The notes under the pieces: model-generated | Told to the model about the DNA's origin: nothing | Databases searched by the model: none | The model's input: only the letters and a program-made list of their open reading frames with translations | Translations under genes and position numbers: made by a program | Assembly: GCF_021246445.1 (NCBI RefSeq) | Contig: NZ_JAJQXW010000002.1 | Span: forward strand, 310,001 to 374,000 | Origin: Rhabdothermincola salaria | Lineage (GTDB): Bacteria; Actinomycetota; Acidimicrobiia; Acidimicrobiales; Acidimicrobilacustridaceae | Length of the DNA stretch: 64,000 nt | Reading direction: 5' to 3' | Part shown: piece after piece, positions 26,219 through 34,454 of the stretch | How positions within the stretch are numbered: the first letter of the stretch is position 1 | Layout: each line of letters begins with the position of its first letter

Positions 26219-26300
26219 GACCGACAGTCTGGCCGGTGCGCCGAGCCCGGACGGCGGACCGGGCCACCCGACCCCCCGGTCCGGGCGTCCGGGACCGGGT

Positions 26301-26969
26301 TCAGCGGCGCTGGGCGACGGTCACCCCGTCGCCGAACGGCAACAACACCGACTGCACCCGGTCGTCGGCCACCACCATGTCGTTGAACGCCCGGATCGCC
26401 ACCACGTTGTCGTCGGCCACGGACGGGTCGACCACCCGCCCCCACTGCAGGGTGTTGTCGGCGAGGAGCAGCCCCCCGGGGCGGAGGCGGGGAACGATCT
26501 CGGCGTAGTAGTCGACGTAGGCGACCTTGTCGGCGTCCACGAAGGCCAGGTCGAGGCCGGGCTCGGCCGGGAGCGCCCGCAGGGTGTCGAGTGCGGGGCC
26601 GATGCGCAGGTCCACCCGGTCGGCCACGCCGGCACGCGACCACGCCTCGCGGGCGACCGACGTCCACTCCTCGCTGATGTCGCAGCACACCAGCCGACCC
26701 CCTGGAGCCAGGCCTCGGGCGATGGCCAGCGCCGAGGAGCCGGTGAACGTGCCCACCTCGACCGCCGAGCGCACGCCCATGGCCCGCGTCAGCACCTCGA
26801 GCAGCACCGACTGGTCGTCGCCGACCTGCATCACCGACCAGTCCGGGAAGCGCTCCTGGGTCTCGGCGTGCACCCACCGCTGCACGTCGTCGGCGGGGGT
26901 GACGTGCTCGGCGGCGTAGCGGGCCACGTCCGGGTCGAGGAAGTGGCTGCGCACGTGGGGCTCGGGCAT
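26301..26969 (-). CDS. SAM-dependent O-methyltransferase (caffeoyl-CoA OMT family)
   Basis: 222 aa. SAM motif I VEVGTFTGSSALAIA, motif with acidic residue LVCCDISEEW, and the metal/substrate block LAFVDADKVAYVDYY followed by LLLADNTLQWGRV match the cation-dependent class I OMT family (CCoAOMT, Rv0187-like). It likely methylates a catechol-type hydroxyl, but the substrate is not known. ATG 26969 follows GAGGAG by 5 bases. It follows the VOC gene (41-base gap) and probably belongs to its operon. Confidence 0.9.
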   Translation of the reverse strand: MPEPHVRSHFLDPDVARYAAEHVTPADDVQRWVHAETQERFPDWSVMQVGDDQSVLLEVLTRAMGVRSAVEVGTFTGSSALAIARGLAPGGRLVCCDISEEWTSVAREAWSRAGVADRVDLRIGPALDTLRALPAEPGLDLAFVDADKVAYVDYYAEIVPRLRPGGLLLADNTLQWGRVVDPSVADDNVVAIRAFNDMVVADDRVQSVLLPFGDGVTVAQRR

Positions 26970-27010
26970 GGGTTCTCCTCGGGTCGTGCGGAGGCCGGCT
27001 CGTAGCGTCG

Positions 27011-27397
27011 TCAGCGGTTCTCGGGGAGCGGGAGCAAGATGGTGAACTCGTTGCCCTCCGGGTCGGCCATGCGGCGGTGGGAGTCGCCGTCGGGTTCCTC
27101 GATGACGGCCACCAGCCGGCCGCCGAGGTCCTCGATGCGGGCCTGGGCCACGTCCATGTCCTCGACCTCGATGTCGGGGCGCAGGCGCATCGCCCCCGGC
27201 TCGCCACCGGCGGGCAGCGGCTGGAAGGCCAGGTACACCCCGCCGCGGTCCCGCTCCAGCTGGATCCAGTCCTGCTCGACCTCGTAGACGCCGACCCCGA
27301 GGACCGCCTGCCAGAAGGTCGCCAGGCGCTCGGGGTCCTGGGCATCGACGACGACGGCACGGAGCCACCCGACGGCCTCGGTGGTGGGTTCGGTCAT
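27011..27397 (-). CDS. VOC-superfamily (glyoxalase-like) protein
   Basis: 128 aa, single VOC module: GWLRAVVVDAQDPERLATFW, a central strand pair with YLAFQPL and a C-terminal MADPEGNEFTILLP. Metal-ligand His residues are not at the usual first-strand position (AVVVDAQD), so it resembles the non-metal or binding-type VOC proteins often labelled bleomycin-resistance-like. Its start overlaps the stop of the upstream pseudo-hydrolase by 4 bases (ATGA). Function unknown. Confidence 0.8.
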   Translation of the reverse strand: MTEPTTEAVGWLRAVVVDAQDPERLATFWQAVLGVGVYEVEQDWIQLERDRGGVYLAFQPLPAGGEPGAMRLRPDIEVEDMDVAQARIEDLGGRLVAVIEEPDGDSHRRMADPEGNEFTILLPLPENR

Positions 27398-28647
27398 GGT
27401 CGGTCCTTTCGGTGGGGCGACGCCGCCGGGCCGGCCAGGCCCCGCCAGTCGTCGAGGAGGTCGAAGATGCGCTGGTTGCGCAGGCGTGGCGCGCCGATCT
27501 CGCAGTCGAGACCAGCGCCCTCGGCGGTGGAGAACGGCACGCGCACCGCCCGATCGCCGAGCCGGGTCGCCAGCTCGGCGGACTGCCCGGGGAAGCTCAT
27601 GGCGTCGTCGGGATCACAGATCAGGACCGGCCCTCGCAGGTCGTCGACCAGCAGCTCGAGGTCCCAACCGGCCAGACGATCGAGCACCTGCCCCGGACCG
27701 TGGGCCGGCCACTGCTCGACCACCTTGGCGACCGCGAACCGGGTGTCGGGATCGTCGGATGTCGCGTCGACGGCCGCGTCGAGCGCGGTCGCCCCACCAT
27801 CGGACCAGGCCCGCTGGAGCGGTTCGGGCAGCGCCCCCAGCACGCCGTCGAGCGGTCGCAGCACGCCGGGATCGGCGACCACCGCGGCCACCCTGGGGTC
27901 ACGGGCGGCGTGGCGGGCGGCGAGGTAGCCGCCGTCGGCGATCCCGGCGACGACCACGGCGCCGGGATCGACGTCGCGGTCGAGGACGGCGTCGAGGACC
28001 GCCGAGCCCACGCGTTCCCACTGGTCGACGGGGGCGAGGCCGTCGTCGACCACGGCCGCCCCCTGACCGGGTCCGTCGAAGGCGACGGCCTCCCACCCGC
28101 GCTCCACGGCATCGAGGACCCCGGTCATCACCACGTCGGACAGCGGCGAGGCGAGCCCGTTGTGCACGACCATGAGCGGCCGGCCCGAGCCGGTGGGGGG
28201 AGCAGGAGCGTCGCTCGAGGCCCGGAACCGCCAGGCCCGCAGGGCCCGACCCTCCCAGGGGACCTCCACCCGCTCGACCGGCGTGGCCCAGTGGTCGAAG
28301 GCCGCCTCGACGCAGGACCGATGGGCGCGCCACGCGGCGCGATGGCGGTCGGGACGGGCCGACGCCAGGACGTAGTAGAAGCCGGCGAAGCGATAGTTGG
28401 CCGCCCGCAGGTAGGCCTGCGCGGCGCTCTGGCGATGGCCGGCGGCGGACGCCTCGGCCGCGATGGCCTCGCACCGCTCGCCGAGCCCGGTCCACGCGGT
28501 GAACCAGGAATCGGGGTCACCGGGCACCACGGCCGCCGCCGTCGCCAGAACCTCGCCGGGCTCGGCCATGCCGTAGCCGATCCCCGTGAGGAGGCAGCGC
28601 ACGGCGAAGTCCATGCCGTCGTCGTCGGAGAACCGGATCGTGGCCAC
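27394..28647 (-). CDS. FrsA-like alpha/beta hydrolase homologue lacking Ser and His of the triad
   Basis: 417 aa. N-terminal helical domain (~120 aa), then an alpha/beta domain with the FrsA/dihydroxypseudooxynicotine-hydrolase hallmarks VVHNG, FDGPGQG and the late FPGQSAEL. The nucleophile elbow, GxSxGG in active members, reads GIADGG here (Ser to Ala). The C-terminal GAG(x)HC that normally supplies the catalytic His reads GAGLDC (His to Asp). Both changes together suggest a non-hydrolytic protein. GTG 28647 lies 8 bases after TACGAT. First gene of an operon with VOC and OMT. Confidence 0.78.
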   Translation of the reverse strand: MATIRFSDDDGMDFAVRCLLTGIGYGMAEPGEVLATAAAVVPGDPDSWFTAWTGLGERCEAIAAEASAAGHRQSAAQAYLRAANYRFAGFYYVLASARPDRHRAAWRAHRSCVEAAFDHWATPVERVEVPWEGRALRAWRFRASSDAPAPPTGSGRPLMVVHNGLASPLSDVVMTGVLDAVERGWEAVAFDGPGQGAAVVDDGLAPVDQWERVGSAVLDAVLDRDVDPGAVVVAGIADGGYLAARHAARDPRVAAVVADPGVLRPLDGVLGALPEPLQRAWSDGGATALDAAVDATSDDPDTRFAVAKVVEQWPAHGPGQVLDRLAGWDLELLVDDLRGPVLICDPDDAMSFPGQSAELATRLGDRAVRVPFSTAEGAGLDCEIGAPRLRNQRIFDLLDDWRGLAGPAASPHRKDRP

Positions 28648-28655
28648 GACCGCCG

Positions 28656-28661
28656 ATCGTA
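28656..28661 (-). promoter_or_regulatory. Leaderless -10 box of the pseudo-hydrolase operon
   Basis: TACGAT on the - strand, 8 bases before GTG 28647. Confidence 0.5.
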
Positions 28662-28753
28662 GGTGTCGGGGGCGGACGCCGGGCCCGGCATGAGCGGCGG
28701 GGCAGCTCCTCCGGGGCCCCGGGCCGCCTCGGAGCCGGCCGGGGGGAGCGCAC

Positions 28754-28759
28754 TACCGT
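28754..28759 (+). promoter_or_regulatory. -10 box with possible leaderless ATC start
   Basis: TACCGT, 6 bases, then ATC at 28766 in frame with the gene annotated from GTG 28832. No other conventional start lies between the in-frame stop at 28691 and 28832. Confidence 0.4.
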
Positions 28760-28831
28760 GGCGGCATCACGTCGAACCGCTTCTCACCCCGTCCCCTCGA
28801 CCCTCCCGTCGACCCGGCGCTCGAGGCAACG

Positions 28832-29902
28832 GTGCTCGAGATCCTGAGCGAGCCGCCTCGGGACCCTCGGGACCCGTCGCTGTTCTCCTCCAACACGCTG
28901 TTCGGCGAACCAGGCATCTATCCGCAGGGCCCCCCGATGGCGCCCGCGCCGAAGCAGGCCCCGACCGAGGCCCACGCCCGAGAGGCGCTCGAGCGGGTCG
29001 TCGAGGAGCAGCTCCGAGGCCATGGGTCGGTGCCCGGCGCGGCCGGTGCCCTCGTCGATCGTCTCGAGGACCGCGACCTGGTCGGCCGCGTCCCCTCGCC
29101 CGGGCTGCGCGCCGCCGTGGTCCTGCTCGGCACGACCCTCGCGGGCAGCGTCCTCGACGCCTTCGCGGCCGGCCGGCAGGGACCGGCCCGCCTGACGGTG
29201 GAGCCCATGCCCGAGTCGGGTCGGATCATGGGTCCCCACCCCACCGGCGACCGCGCCACCCGAGCGCTCAACGACCGCTACGCCGGGGAGCACCCCGCGC
29301 TGGTGACCCCGTCGCTGGCCCACGACCTGCTCTGGAGCGGGCGCGGCACCTGCCAGGGCGAGGAGGTGGTGCTCCACGCCCTGCTGGCCATGGTCCACAT
29401 CCAGTTGATCGCCCGGTCGCCGTGGTTGGCCCACCTGGGCACCGAGCTCAGCCGGCGCCAGAACTCGCTGGCGGTGACCCTGCTCGACTCTCGCCGGCCC
29501 GGGTCGGCCAGCATCTCGGTCGTCGCCCCCGACGGACCGGGAACGATCCCCGGGGGCGCCCCGGGGATGCAGACCCCCGACTTCTGGAGCATCCCCTTCG
29601 TCGCTGGCCCACCCGAGGTGATCGACGCCCCGTCCGCCCTCGAGGGGGTGCTCGACGAGGTGACCGACGGCCAGCTGGCGCCGGCCCGTCCTCGGCGCTA
29701 CGACACCGACCTCGCAGAGGCGCTCTCGGTCCACCTCGGCCGGAGCTGGCTCTCGGCTCGCGAGCAGCTGAGGGCGAGCCTGGCGTTGGGCCTGCTCGAC
29801 GTCGACGACGTCGCCCGTCGACTGCGCCGATCGGTGGAGGACGCGGTGCGAACGCTGGAGCTCGACGACGTCGTCGAGTGCTGGACCCCGACACATCCGT
29901 GA
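28832..29902 (+). CDS. Hypothetical protein, family not recognised
   Basis: 356 aa from the first conventional start (GTG 28832). I cannot assign a family. It is soluble and Pro/Arg-rich at the N-terminus, with a conserved-looking middle (HPALVTPSLAHDLLWSGRG, then EVVLHALLAMVHIQLIA) and an RRQNSLAVTLLDSRRPG block, and a helical C-terminus of Arg-rich heptads. Third codon positions are strongly GC-rich, supporting real coding. The frame is open 22 codons further upstream to an ATC at 28766 that sits 6 bases after a TACCGT box. Its stop overlaps the MFS start (GTGA). Confidence 0.72.
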   Translation: MLEILSEPPRDPRDPSLFSSNTLFGEPGIYPQGPPMAPAPKQAPTEAHAREALERVVEEQLRGHGSVPGAAGALVDRLEDRDLVGRVPSPGLRAAVVLLGTTLAGSVLDAFAAGRQGPARLTVEPMPESGRIMGPHPTGDRATRALNDRYAGEHPALVTPSLAHDLLWSGRGTCQGEEVVLHALLAMVHIQLIARSPWLAHLGTELSRRQNSLAVTLLDSRRPGSASISVVAPDGPGTIPGGAPGMQTPDFWSIPFVAGPPEVIDAPSALEGVLDEVTDGQLAPARPRRYDTDLAEALSVHLGRSWLSAREQLRASLALGLLDVDDVARRLRRSVEDAVRTLELDDVVECWTPTHP

Positions 29903-31353
29903 GCGCGACGACGACCACGACGTCTGCGAGCCGCCGCAGCTGGTGGGTGCTGGCCGCCATGTGCGTGCCCCTGCTGACGCAGTCGCTCGACGTCAGCGGC
30001 ATCGGCCTGCTGTTGCCGAGCATCGGCACCGACCTCGATGCCAGCGCCACGGTGCTCGCCTGGGTGATGAACGCCAACGCCCTCGCCTTCGGGGCGATGC
30101 TGCTCACCTTCGGCACGCTGGCCGACCGGTTCGGCCCCCGCCGCCTGCTGCTCGCCGGCGTCGCCGGCTTCGGAGTGGCATCCCTCCTGTGCGGTGTGGC
30201 CACCGACAGCACCGTGCTCATCGCCGCCCGGGCGCTGCAGGGCCTGTCGTCGGCGGCGTGCTTCACCACGTCGCTGAGCGTGGTGATGGCGACCTTCGCC
30301 GAGGACCGGCGGCCCGCGGCCATCGGGATCTGGGGTGCGGTCAGCGGGGCCGGGAGCGCACTGGGGCCGCTGGTCGCAGGGGCGCTCACCACCGCCGTGG
30401 GGTGGCGGGCCTTCTTCTTCGTCAACGGCCCGATCTGCCTGCTCGCCCTGCCCGCCATCGCCGCCCTCGTCGGGTCCCGGGACCGCGAGCCCCGCACCTC
30501 GACCGCCCCCTTCCCCGCGGCCGGGCTGGCCGCGGTGGCCGTGGCGTTCGTCGGCATCAGCCTGGCCGCCAGCCGCGCCGGGGGCGGGTCGTGGCTCTCG
30601 GTCGCCACGCTGGTGCCCCTGGCCGCCGCCGGCGGCGCGGTCGCCTTCGTGGTCGCCCGAGGCCGCCGAGGGGCCCGGCCGGTCCTCGACCCCGCCGCCT
30701 TGGGAGCCCGGTGGTCCCGCAGCGCCTTGGCCGTCGCCTTCACCTCCACGTGGGGCTTCGGGGTCACGCTGGTGGTGGTCAGCGCCTACCTCCAACAGGT
30801 CCGCGGCCTCTCGGCCCTCGAGGCCGGCGTGACGTTCCTCGCCTTCAGCGGGGCGTTCGCCCTGGCCGGCACCGTGAACAGCCTCGCCGTGCGCCGACTC
30901 GGGGTGAGCACCACGCTCGTCGTGGCGATGCTGGGCTGCGCGGCCGGGTTCGCCCTGCTCACCACCATGGCCCCCGCCTCGGCCTTCCCCCTCGTGGTGG
31001 CGGGCCTGGTCGTCGGTGGCCTCGGACAGGGCCTGGCCTTCGCCGCGTCGACCACGGCGTCGCTGAGCGGCGTCCCCCAGGCGGCATCGGGGCAGGCCAC
31101 CGGCGCCACCCAGAGCACCCGCCTCCTCGGCAACGTGGTGGGCGTCGCCATCTCCACGGCCGTCCTCGTCGACCTCCAAGGCGGCGACGACACGCCCGCC
31201 GCCCTGGCCCGGGGTGACGGTGCAGCCATGGTCCTCGCGCTCGGCGTCTCGCTGGTGGGGGCCGCCCTCGTCCCCCTCGCGGTGCGCCGGCAGACTCCTT
31301 CCTCGGGCCCGACCGACGGCTCGGGCCTCGCTCCGGGGAGCATCGGGCCATGA
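29899..31353 (+). CDS. MFS transporter, DHA2-type drug/proton antiporter
   Basis: 484 aa, about 14 hydrophobic helices. The N-terminal helix 1 motif LLTQSLDVSGIGLLLPSIG, motif A as GTLADRFGPRRLLLAG and the later helix 5 antiporter region SGAGSALGPLVAG (motif C-like G-x8-G-x3-G-P) place it with DHA2 exporters. GTG 29899 overlaps the upstream stop by 4 bases; the longer upstream frame is an artefact. Its own stop overlaps the COQ4-family start (ATGA), giving a three-gene coupled unit. Substrate unknown. Confidence 0.88.
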   Translation: MSATTTTTSASRRSWWVLAAMCVPLLTQSLDVSGIGLLLPSIGTDLDASATVLAWVMNANALAFGAMLLTFGTLADRFGPRRLLLAGVAGFGVASLLCGVATDSTVLIAARALQGLSSAACFTTSLSVVMATFAEDRRPAAIGIWGAVSGAGSALGPLVAGALTTAVGWRAFFFVNGPICLLALPAIAALVGSRDREPRTSTAPFPAAGLAAVAVAFVGISLAASRAGGGSWLSVATLVPLAAAGGAVAFVVARGRRGARPVLDPAALGARWSRSALAVAFTSTWGFGVTLVVVSAYLQQVRGLSALEAGVTFLAFSGAFALAGTVNSLAVRRLGVSTTLVVAMLGCAAGFALLTTMAPASAFPLVVAGLVVGGLGQGLAFAASTTASLSGVPQAASGQATGATQSTRLLGNVVGVAISTAVLVDLQGGDDTPAALARGDGAAMVLALGVSLVGAALVPLAVRRQTPSSGPTDGSGLAPGSIGP

Positions 31354-32339
31354 GTACAGTCGGCCTCGTGATGCTCCCGCCTCCCGACGTGGCACGCGTG
31401 GCGATGGCGGCGGCCCTCGGGGCCTTCGAGCCGGTCGGCGGCCTCGACGAGCTCCAACAGGCGGTGTTCGACAACATCGCGGAACGGGTCTTCGGCCTCG
31501 ACCTCACCGAGCAGCCGCTCGCTCCGCTCCCTGCCGACGAGCTCCTCGCCCGGTCGCCCTCCGAGAGCCTCCGCCGCCAGATCGTGCACCTCACGGTGGT
31601 GCTCGAGCTGATCGAGCACCCGCTGTCCTCGGCGACCGCCCGCGCCGTCGAACACCACGCCCAGGCGCTCGACGTCGATCTGTCATTGCTGCGCGACGCG
31701 CGCGAGATGGCCGCGGGCCACGTCGCCCTCATGTACGCCGACCTCCAGCGCTCCAGCTGGTACACGGCCGAGACGATCCGCGAGTCGCTGCACGGGCGGC
31801 TCTGGGAGCTGATGCGCTCCAAGCTGGCCTACACCGGCATCGCACCCGACCGGACCATCGCCCGCAAGTGGGAGGCCCTGCGCGACCTGCCCGAGGGCAG
31901 CTGGGGTCGTGAGGTGGCCGCCTTCTACGAGCGCCACCACTTCCCCTTCCCTGGCGAGCGCCACGGCATCTACGAGATCGGCGCCCGGCACGACTTCGTG
32001 CACGTCCTCACCGGCTACGACGCCACCCCCGAGGGCGAGCTCGACGTCTTCGCCTTCATCGCCAGCTGCATGCCCGACGAACGGGGTCTGGTGCTGTTGG
32101 CGGTCACGCTCGGCATCTTCCAGAACGACGCCATCCACCGGGTGGCCGGCAAGAAGGTGACGATGGCCCGCACCGACACGCTGGCCCAGCCCGGGGCGGC
32201 CGCCCGTTGGGCCGAGGCCATGCAGCGCGGTGCGCGCTGCACCGTCGACGTCATGGGCGGCATCGACCACTTCGCGCTGGCGCCGCTCCCTCTCGACGAG
32301 GTGCGGCGCCGCTTCGGTGTGACCACGAACCCCGGCTGA
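31350..32339 (+). CDS. COQ4-family protein with intact HDxxHx11E zinc motif
   Basis: 329 aa. The C-terminal half carries the COQ4 hallmark HDxxH-x11-E as His214-Asp215, His218 and Glu230 in RHDFVHVLTGYDATPEGE, preceded by RYHxFPG-like FYERHHFPFPGE. In eukaryotes and proteobacteria COQ4 acts in ubiquinone head-group modification (recently linked to C1 decarboxylation/hydroxylation). Actinobacteria are expected to make menaquinone, so the substrate here is open. ATG 31350 overlaps the MFS stop. However, TACAGT (31355-31360) lies 7 bases before GTG 31368, which may be an internal leaderless start 18 bases in. Confidence 0.82.
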   Translation: MSTVGLVMLPPPDVARVAMAAALGAFEPVGGLDELQQAVFDNIAERVFGLDLTEQPLAPLPADELLARSPSESLRRQIVHLTVVLELIEHPLSSATARAVEHHAQALDVDLSLLRDAREMAAGHVALMYADLQRSSWYTAETIRESLHGRLWELMRSKLAYTGIAPDRTIARKWEALRDLPEGSWGREVAAFYERHHFPFPGERHGIYEIGARHDFVHVLTGYDATPEGELDVFAFIASCMPDERGLVLLAVTLGIFQNDAIHRVAGKKVTMARTDTLAQPGAAARWAEAMQRGARCTVDVMGGIDHFALAPLPLDEVRRRFGVTTNPG

Positions 32340-32413
32340 CCACCCAGCGCTTCGAGGACCCGTGCCGCGGGCCCGAAGCCGTGCTCGCCCGGTGGCCGTG
32401 GCATCATCGGGCG

Positions 32414-32791
32414 ATGGCGGCGACCTCCCCCCGAACCGTCTCGCGACGTGCGGTCCTGCGCGGCACGGCCACGGGCGCGGTGCTCCTCGCGGCCACGCCC
32501 GCCCTGCCGCTCCTCGCCGGCTGCGGCAGCCTCGGGTTCGGCACCGACACCGATCCCCTCCGCACCCTCGGCGCCTCGTTGCGCGACGGGCCCGAAGGGC
32601 CTCGCCTCGCCGCCTCGGGCCTGCCCGGCGTCGCCCGACCCATCACCGACGAGGCGACGCTGTTCGAGGTGCTCGACCTCGTCGACGACCGGGTGGACGC
32701 CGACTTCGCCGCCGGCCGCACGGTGCTCGGCGACGGTTGGCTCCTGGCCGACACCGAGGCCATCGCCCTCGTCGCCTACGCGAGGAGCTGA
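32414..32791 (+). CDS. Tat-exported lipoprotein, putative small subunit of GMC dehydrogenase
   Basis: 125 aa. The N-terminus has a twin-arginine signal (SRRAVLRG) running into a hydrophobic stretch and a lipobox LLAGC near residue 37. The mature part is short and mostly helical, ending LADTEAIALVAYARS. It directly precedes a GMC oxidoreductase that has no signal of its own. In FAD glucose and related dehydrogenases a small Tat subunit carries the catalytic subunit across the membrane. Order, size and signal match that arrangement, but the family (gluconate-dehydrogenase subunit 3 type) is inferred. Confidence 0.75.
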   Translation: MAATSPRTVSRRAVLRGTATGAVLLAATPALPLLAGCGSLGFGTDTDPLRTLGASLRDGPEGPRLAASGLPGVARPITDEATLFEVLDLVDDRVDADFAAGRTVLGDGWLLADTEAIALVAYARS

Positions 32792-32796
32792 CCGAG

Positions 32797-34308
32797 GTGC
32801 TGCGCCACGCCGACGACATCGAAGAGGGCGCCGCCCTCACCGCCGACGTGTGCATCATCGGCTCCGGTCCGGCCGGGCTCACCGTGGCCGCCGAGCTGGT
32901 GGGCTCGGGGCTGTCGGTGCTCGTGCTCGAGTCCGGCGGCGAGCAGTGGGACCCCCGCACCCAGGCCCTGGCCGAGGGCCGCGTGTCCGGCGAGGGGTTC
33001 CGCTTCAACAGCACGGAGGTGACGCCGGACCTCGTACGCCTGCGCCAGTTCGGTGGTTCCAGCAACCACTGGACCGGCATGTGCCGTCCCTTCGACCCCC
33101 ACGACTTCGAGGTGAGGGCGGCTGTCGACGGCTCGGGCTGGCCGTTCGGCGCCGAGACCCTCGCCCCCCACTACGTCCGTGCCGCCGCCAGCTGCGACCT
33201 GGCGACCGACGTCTTCGACGCCGGCTGGTGGCGAGACCAGGCCGCGGCCACCCTCTTGGCCGACGGCCATCCGGTGCGCACCACCGTGTTCCAGTTCAGC
33301 CCGCCCACCCGCTTCGGCACCAAGCTCCGCCCGCTCCTGGACGCGGACGAGAGCACCCAGGTCGTCCTGTGGGCCAACGTCACCTCCATCGACACCGACC
33401 CCGGCGGCACGCGGGTCGACCGTCTCCAGGTGGCCACGCTCTCCGGGCGGCGATTCCAGGTCTCGGCCGGGCGCTACGTGCTGGCTGTCGGGGGGATCGA
33501 GGCCCCCCGTCTCCTGCTGGCCAGCACGGCCAGCGCGCCGAGCGGCGTCGGCAACAGCAACGACCTGGTGGGTCGTCACTTCATGGAGCACCCCCACCAC
33601 CCGTCCGGTCGCATCCTCTTCGCTCAGCCGAGGGAGGCCTGGGACTTCTACACGATCGGTCAGAGCACCCTGGCCGACGGCCGGACGGTCAGTCGTTGGG
33701 CCGGACTGGGCCTGTCGGCGCAGGCTCAGGCCGAGGCCGGCATCGCCAACGCCAGCGTGCAGCTCTACCCCGGCCTCGAGGGCGGCGATCTGCGCGGCGA
33801 CCGGGACCGGGAGACCATGGCGATGAGAGGGATCGGCCGCCTCCTCGCCCGGGGGTCGAGTGAACCCCCCCTCGGGGTGCTGTCGGTTCGTACCGAACAG
33901 GTGCCCGATCCCGACAACCGCGTCACCCTCGGTCGCCGGCTCGACGAGCTCGGCCTGCCCGAGCCGGTCATCGAATGGCACCTCAACCCCGAGGACCGCA
34001 CCACCCTGCGCGCCACCATCCGCCTGGTGGGCGAGCACCTCGCCGCCACCGGGGCCGCCCGCGTGGAGCTCGACCCGAGCGGCAGCCCGGTGGAGGACTG
34101 GCCGACCGAGATCGGGAACCACCACATGGGCACGACCCGCATGCACGTCGATCCGAACCGCGGGGTCGTGGACGAGAACTGCCGCATGCACGAGGTCGAG
34201 AACCTCTACGTCGCCGGCAGCGCGGTGTTCCCCACCTCCGGGATGGCGAACCCCACCCTCACCCTCGTCGCCCTCGCCCACCGCCTGGCCGACCACCTCC
34301 GCACCTGA
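32797..34308 (+). CDS. GMC-family FAD oxidoreductase (sugar/alcohol dehydrogenase type)
   Basis: 503 aa. FAD Rossmann motif CIIGSGPAGLTVAAEL near the N-terminus, GMC signature region RQFGGSSNHWTGMCRPFD, and the C-terminal active-site block IGNHHMGTTRMH with catalytic His, then GMANPTLTLVALAHRL. This is the layout of membrane-associated gluconate/fructose/glucose 2- or 1-dehydrogenase large subunits. No N-terminal signal is present. GTG 32797 is 9 bases after GAGGAG; a CTG overlapping the upstream stop is less likely. Electron acceptor probably quinone or cytochrome, none encoded nearby. Confidence 0.87.
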   Translation: MLRHADDIEEGAALTADVCIIGSGPAGLTVAAELVGSGLSVLVLESGGEQWDPRTQALAEGRVSGEGFRFNSTEVTPDLVRLRQFGGSSNHWTGMCRPFDPHDFEVRAAVDGSGWPFGAETLAPHYVRAAASCDLATDVFDAGWWRDQAAATLLADGHPVRTTVFQFSPPTRFGTKLRPLLDADESTQVVLWANVTSIDTDPGGTRVDRLQVATLSGRRFQVSAGRYVLAVGGIEAPRLLLASTASAPSGVGNSNDLVGRHFMEHPHHPSGRILFAQPREAWDFYTIGQSTLADGRTVSRWAGLGLSAQAQAEAGIANASVQLYPGLEGGDLRGDRDRETMAMRGIGRLLARGSSEPPLGVLSVRTEQVPDPDNRVTLGRRLDELGLPEPVIEWHLNPEDRTTLRATIRLVGEHLAATGAARVELDPSGSPVEDWPTEIGNHHMGTTRMHVDPNRGVVDENCRMHEVENLYVAGSAVFPTSGMANPTLTLVALAHRLADHLRT

Positions 34309-34454
34309 GTCGCCGACGCCCCCGACAGGAGGCCGGTGAGCCCCCGTGAGGCCACATCTCGTCCCGCGGAGGCCCTGGGACCCTGGTCACCGGGCGACGA
34401 CGGCGCTTCGATGGCAGGGTGGACGTACGGCGGCGCACGACGGAAGGACCCGAG

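Noticed and set aside
28663-31353. 896-codon frame that would extend the MFS transporter upstream
   Set aside because: The upstream part runs out of frame through the 356-aa gene and is Arg/Gly/Pro-rich; GTG 29899 gives a normal 14-helix protein.
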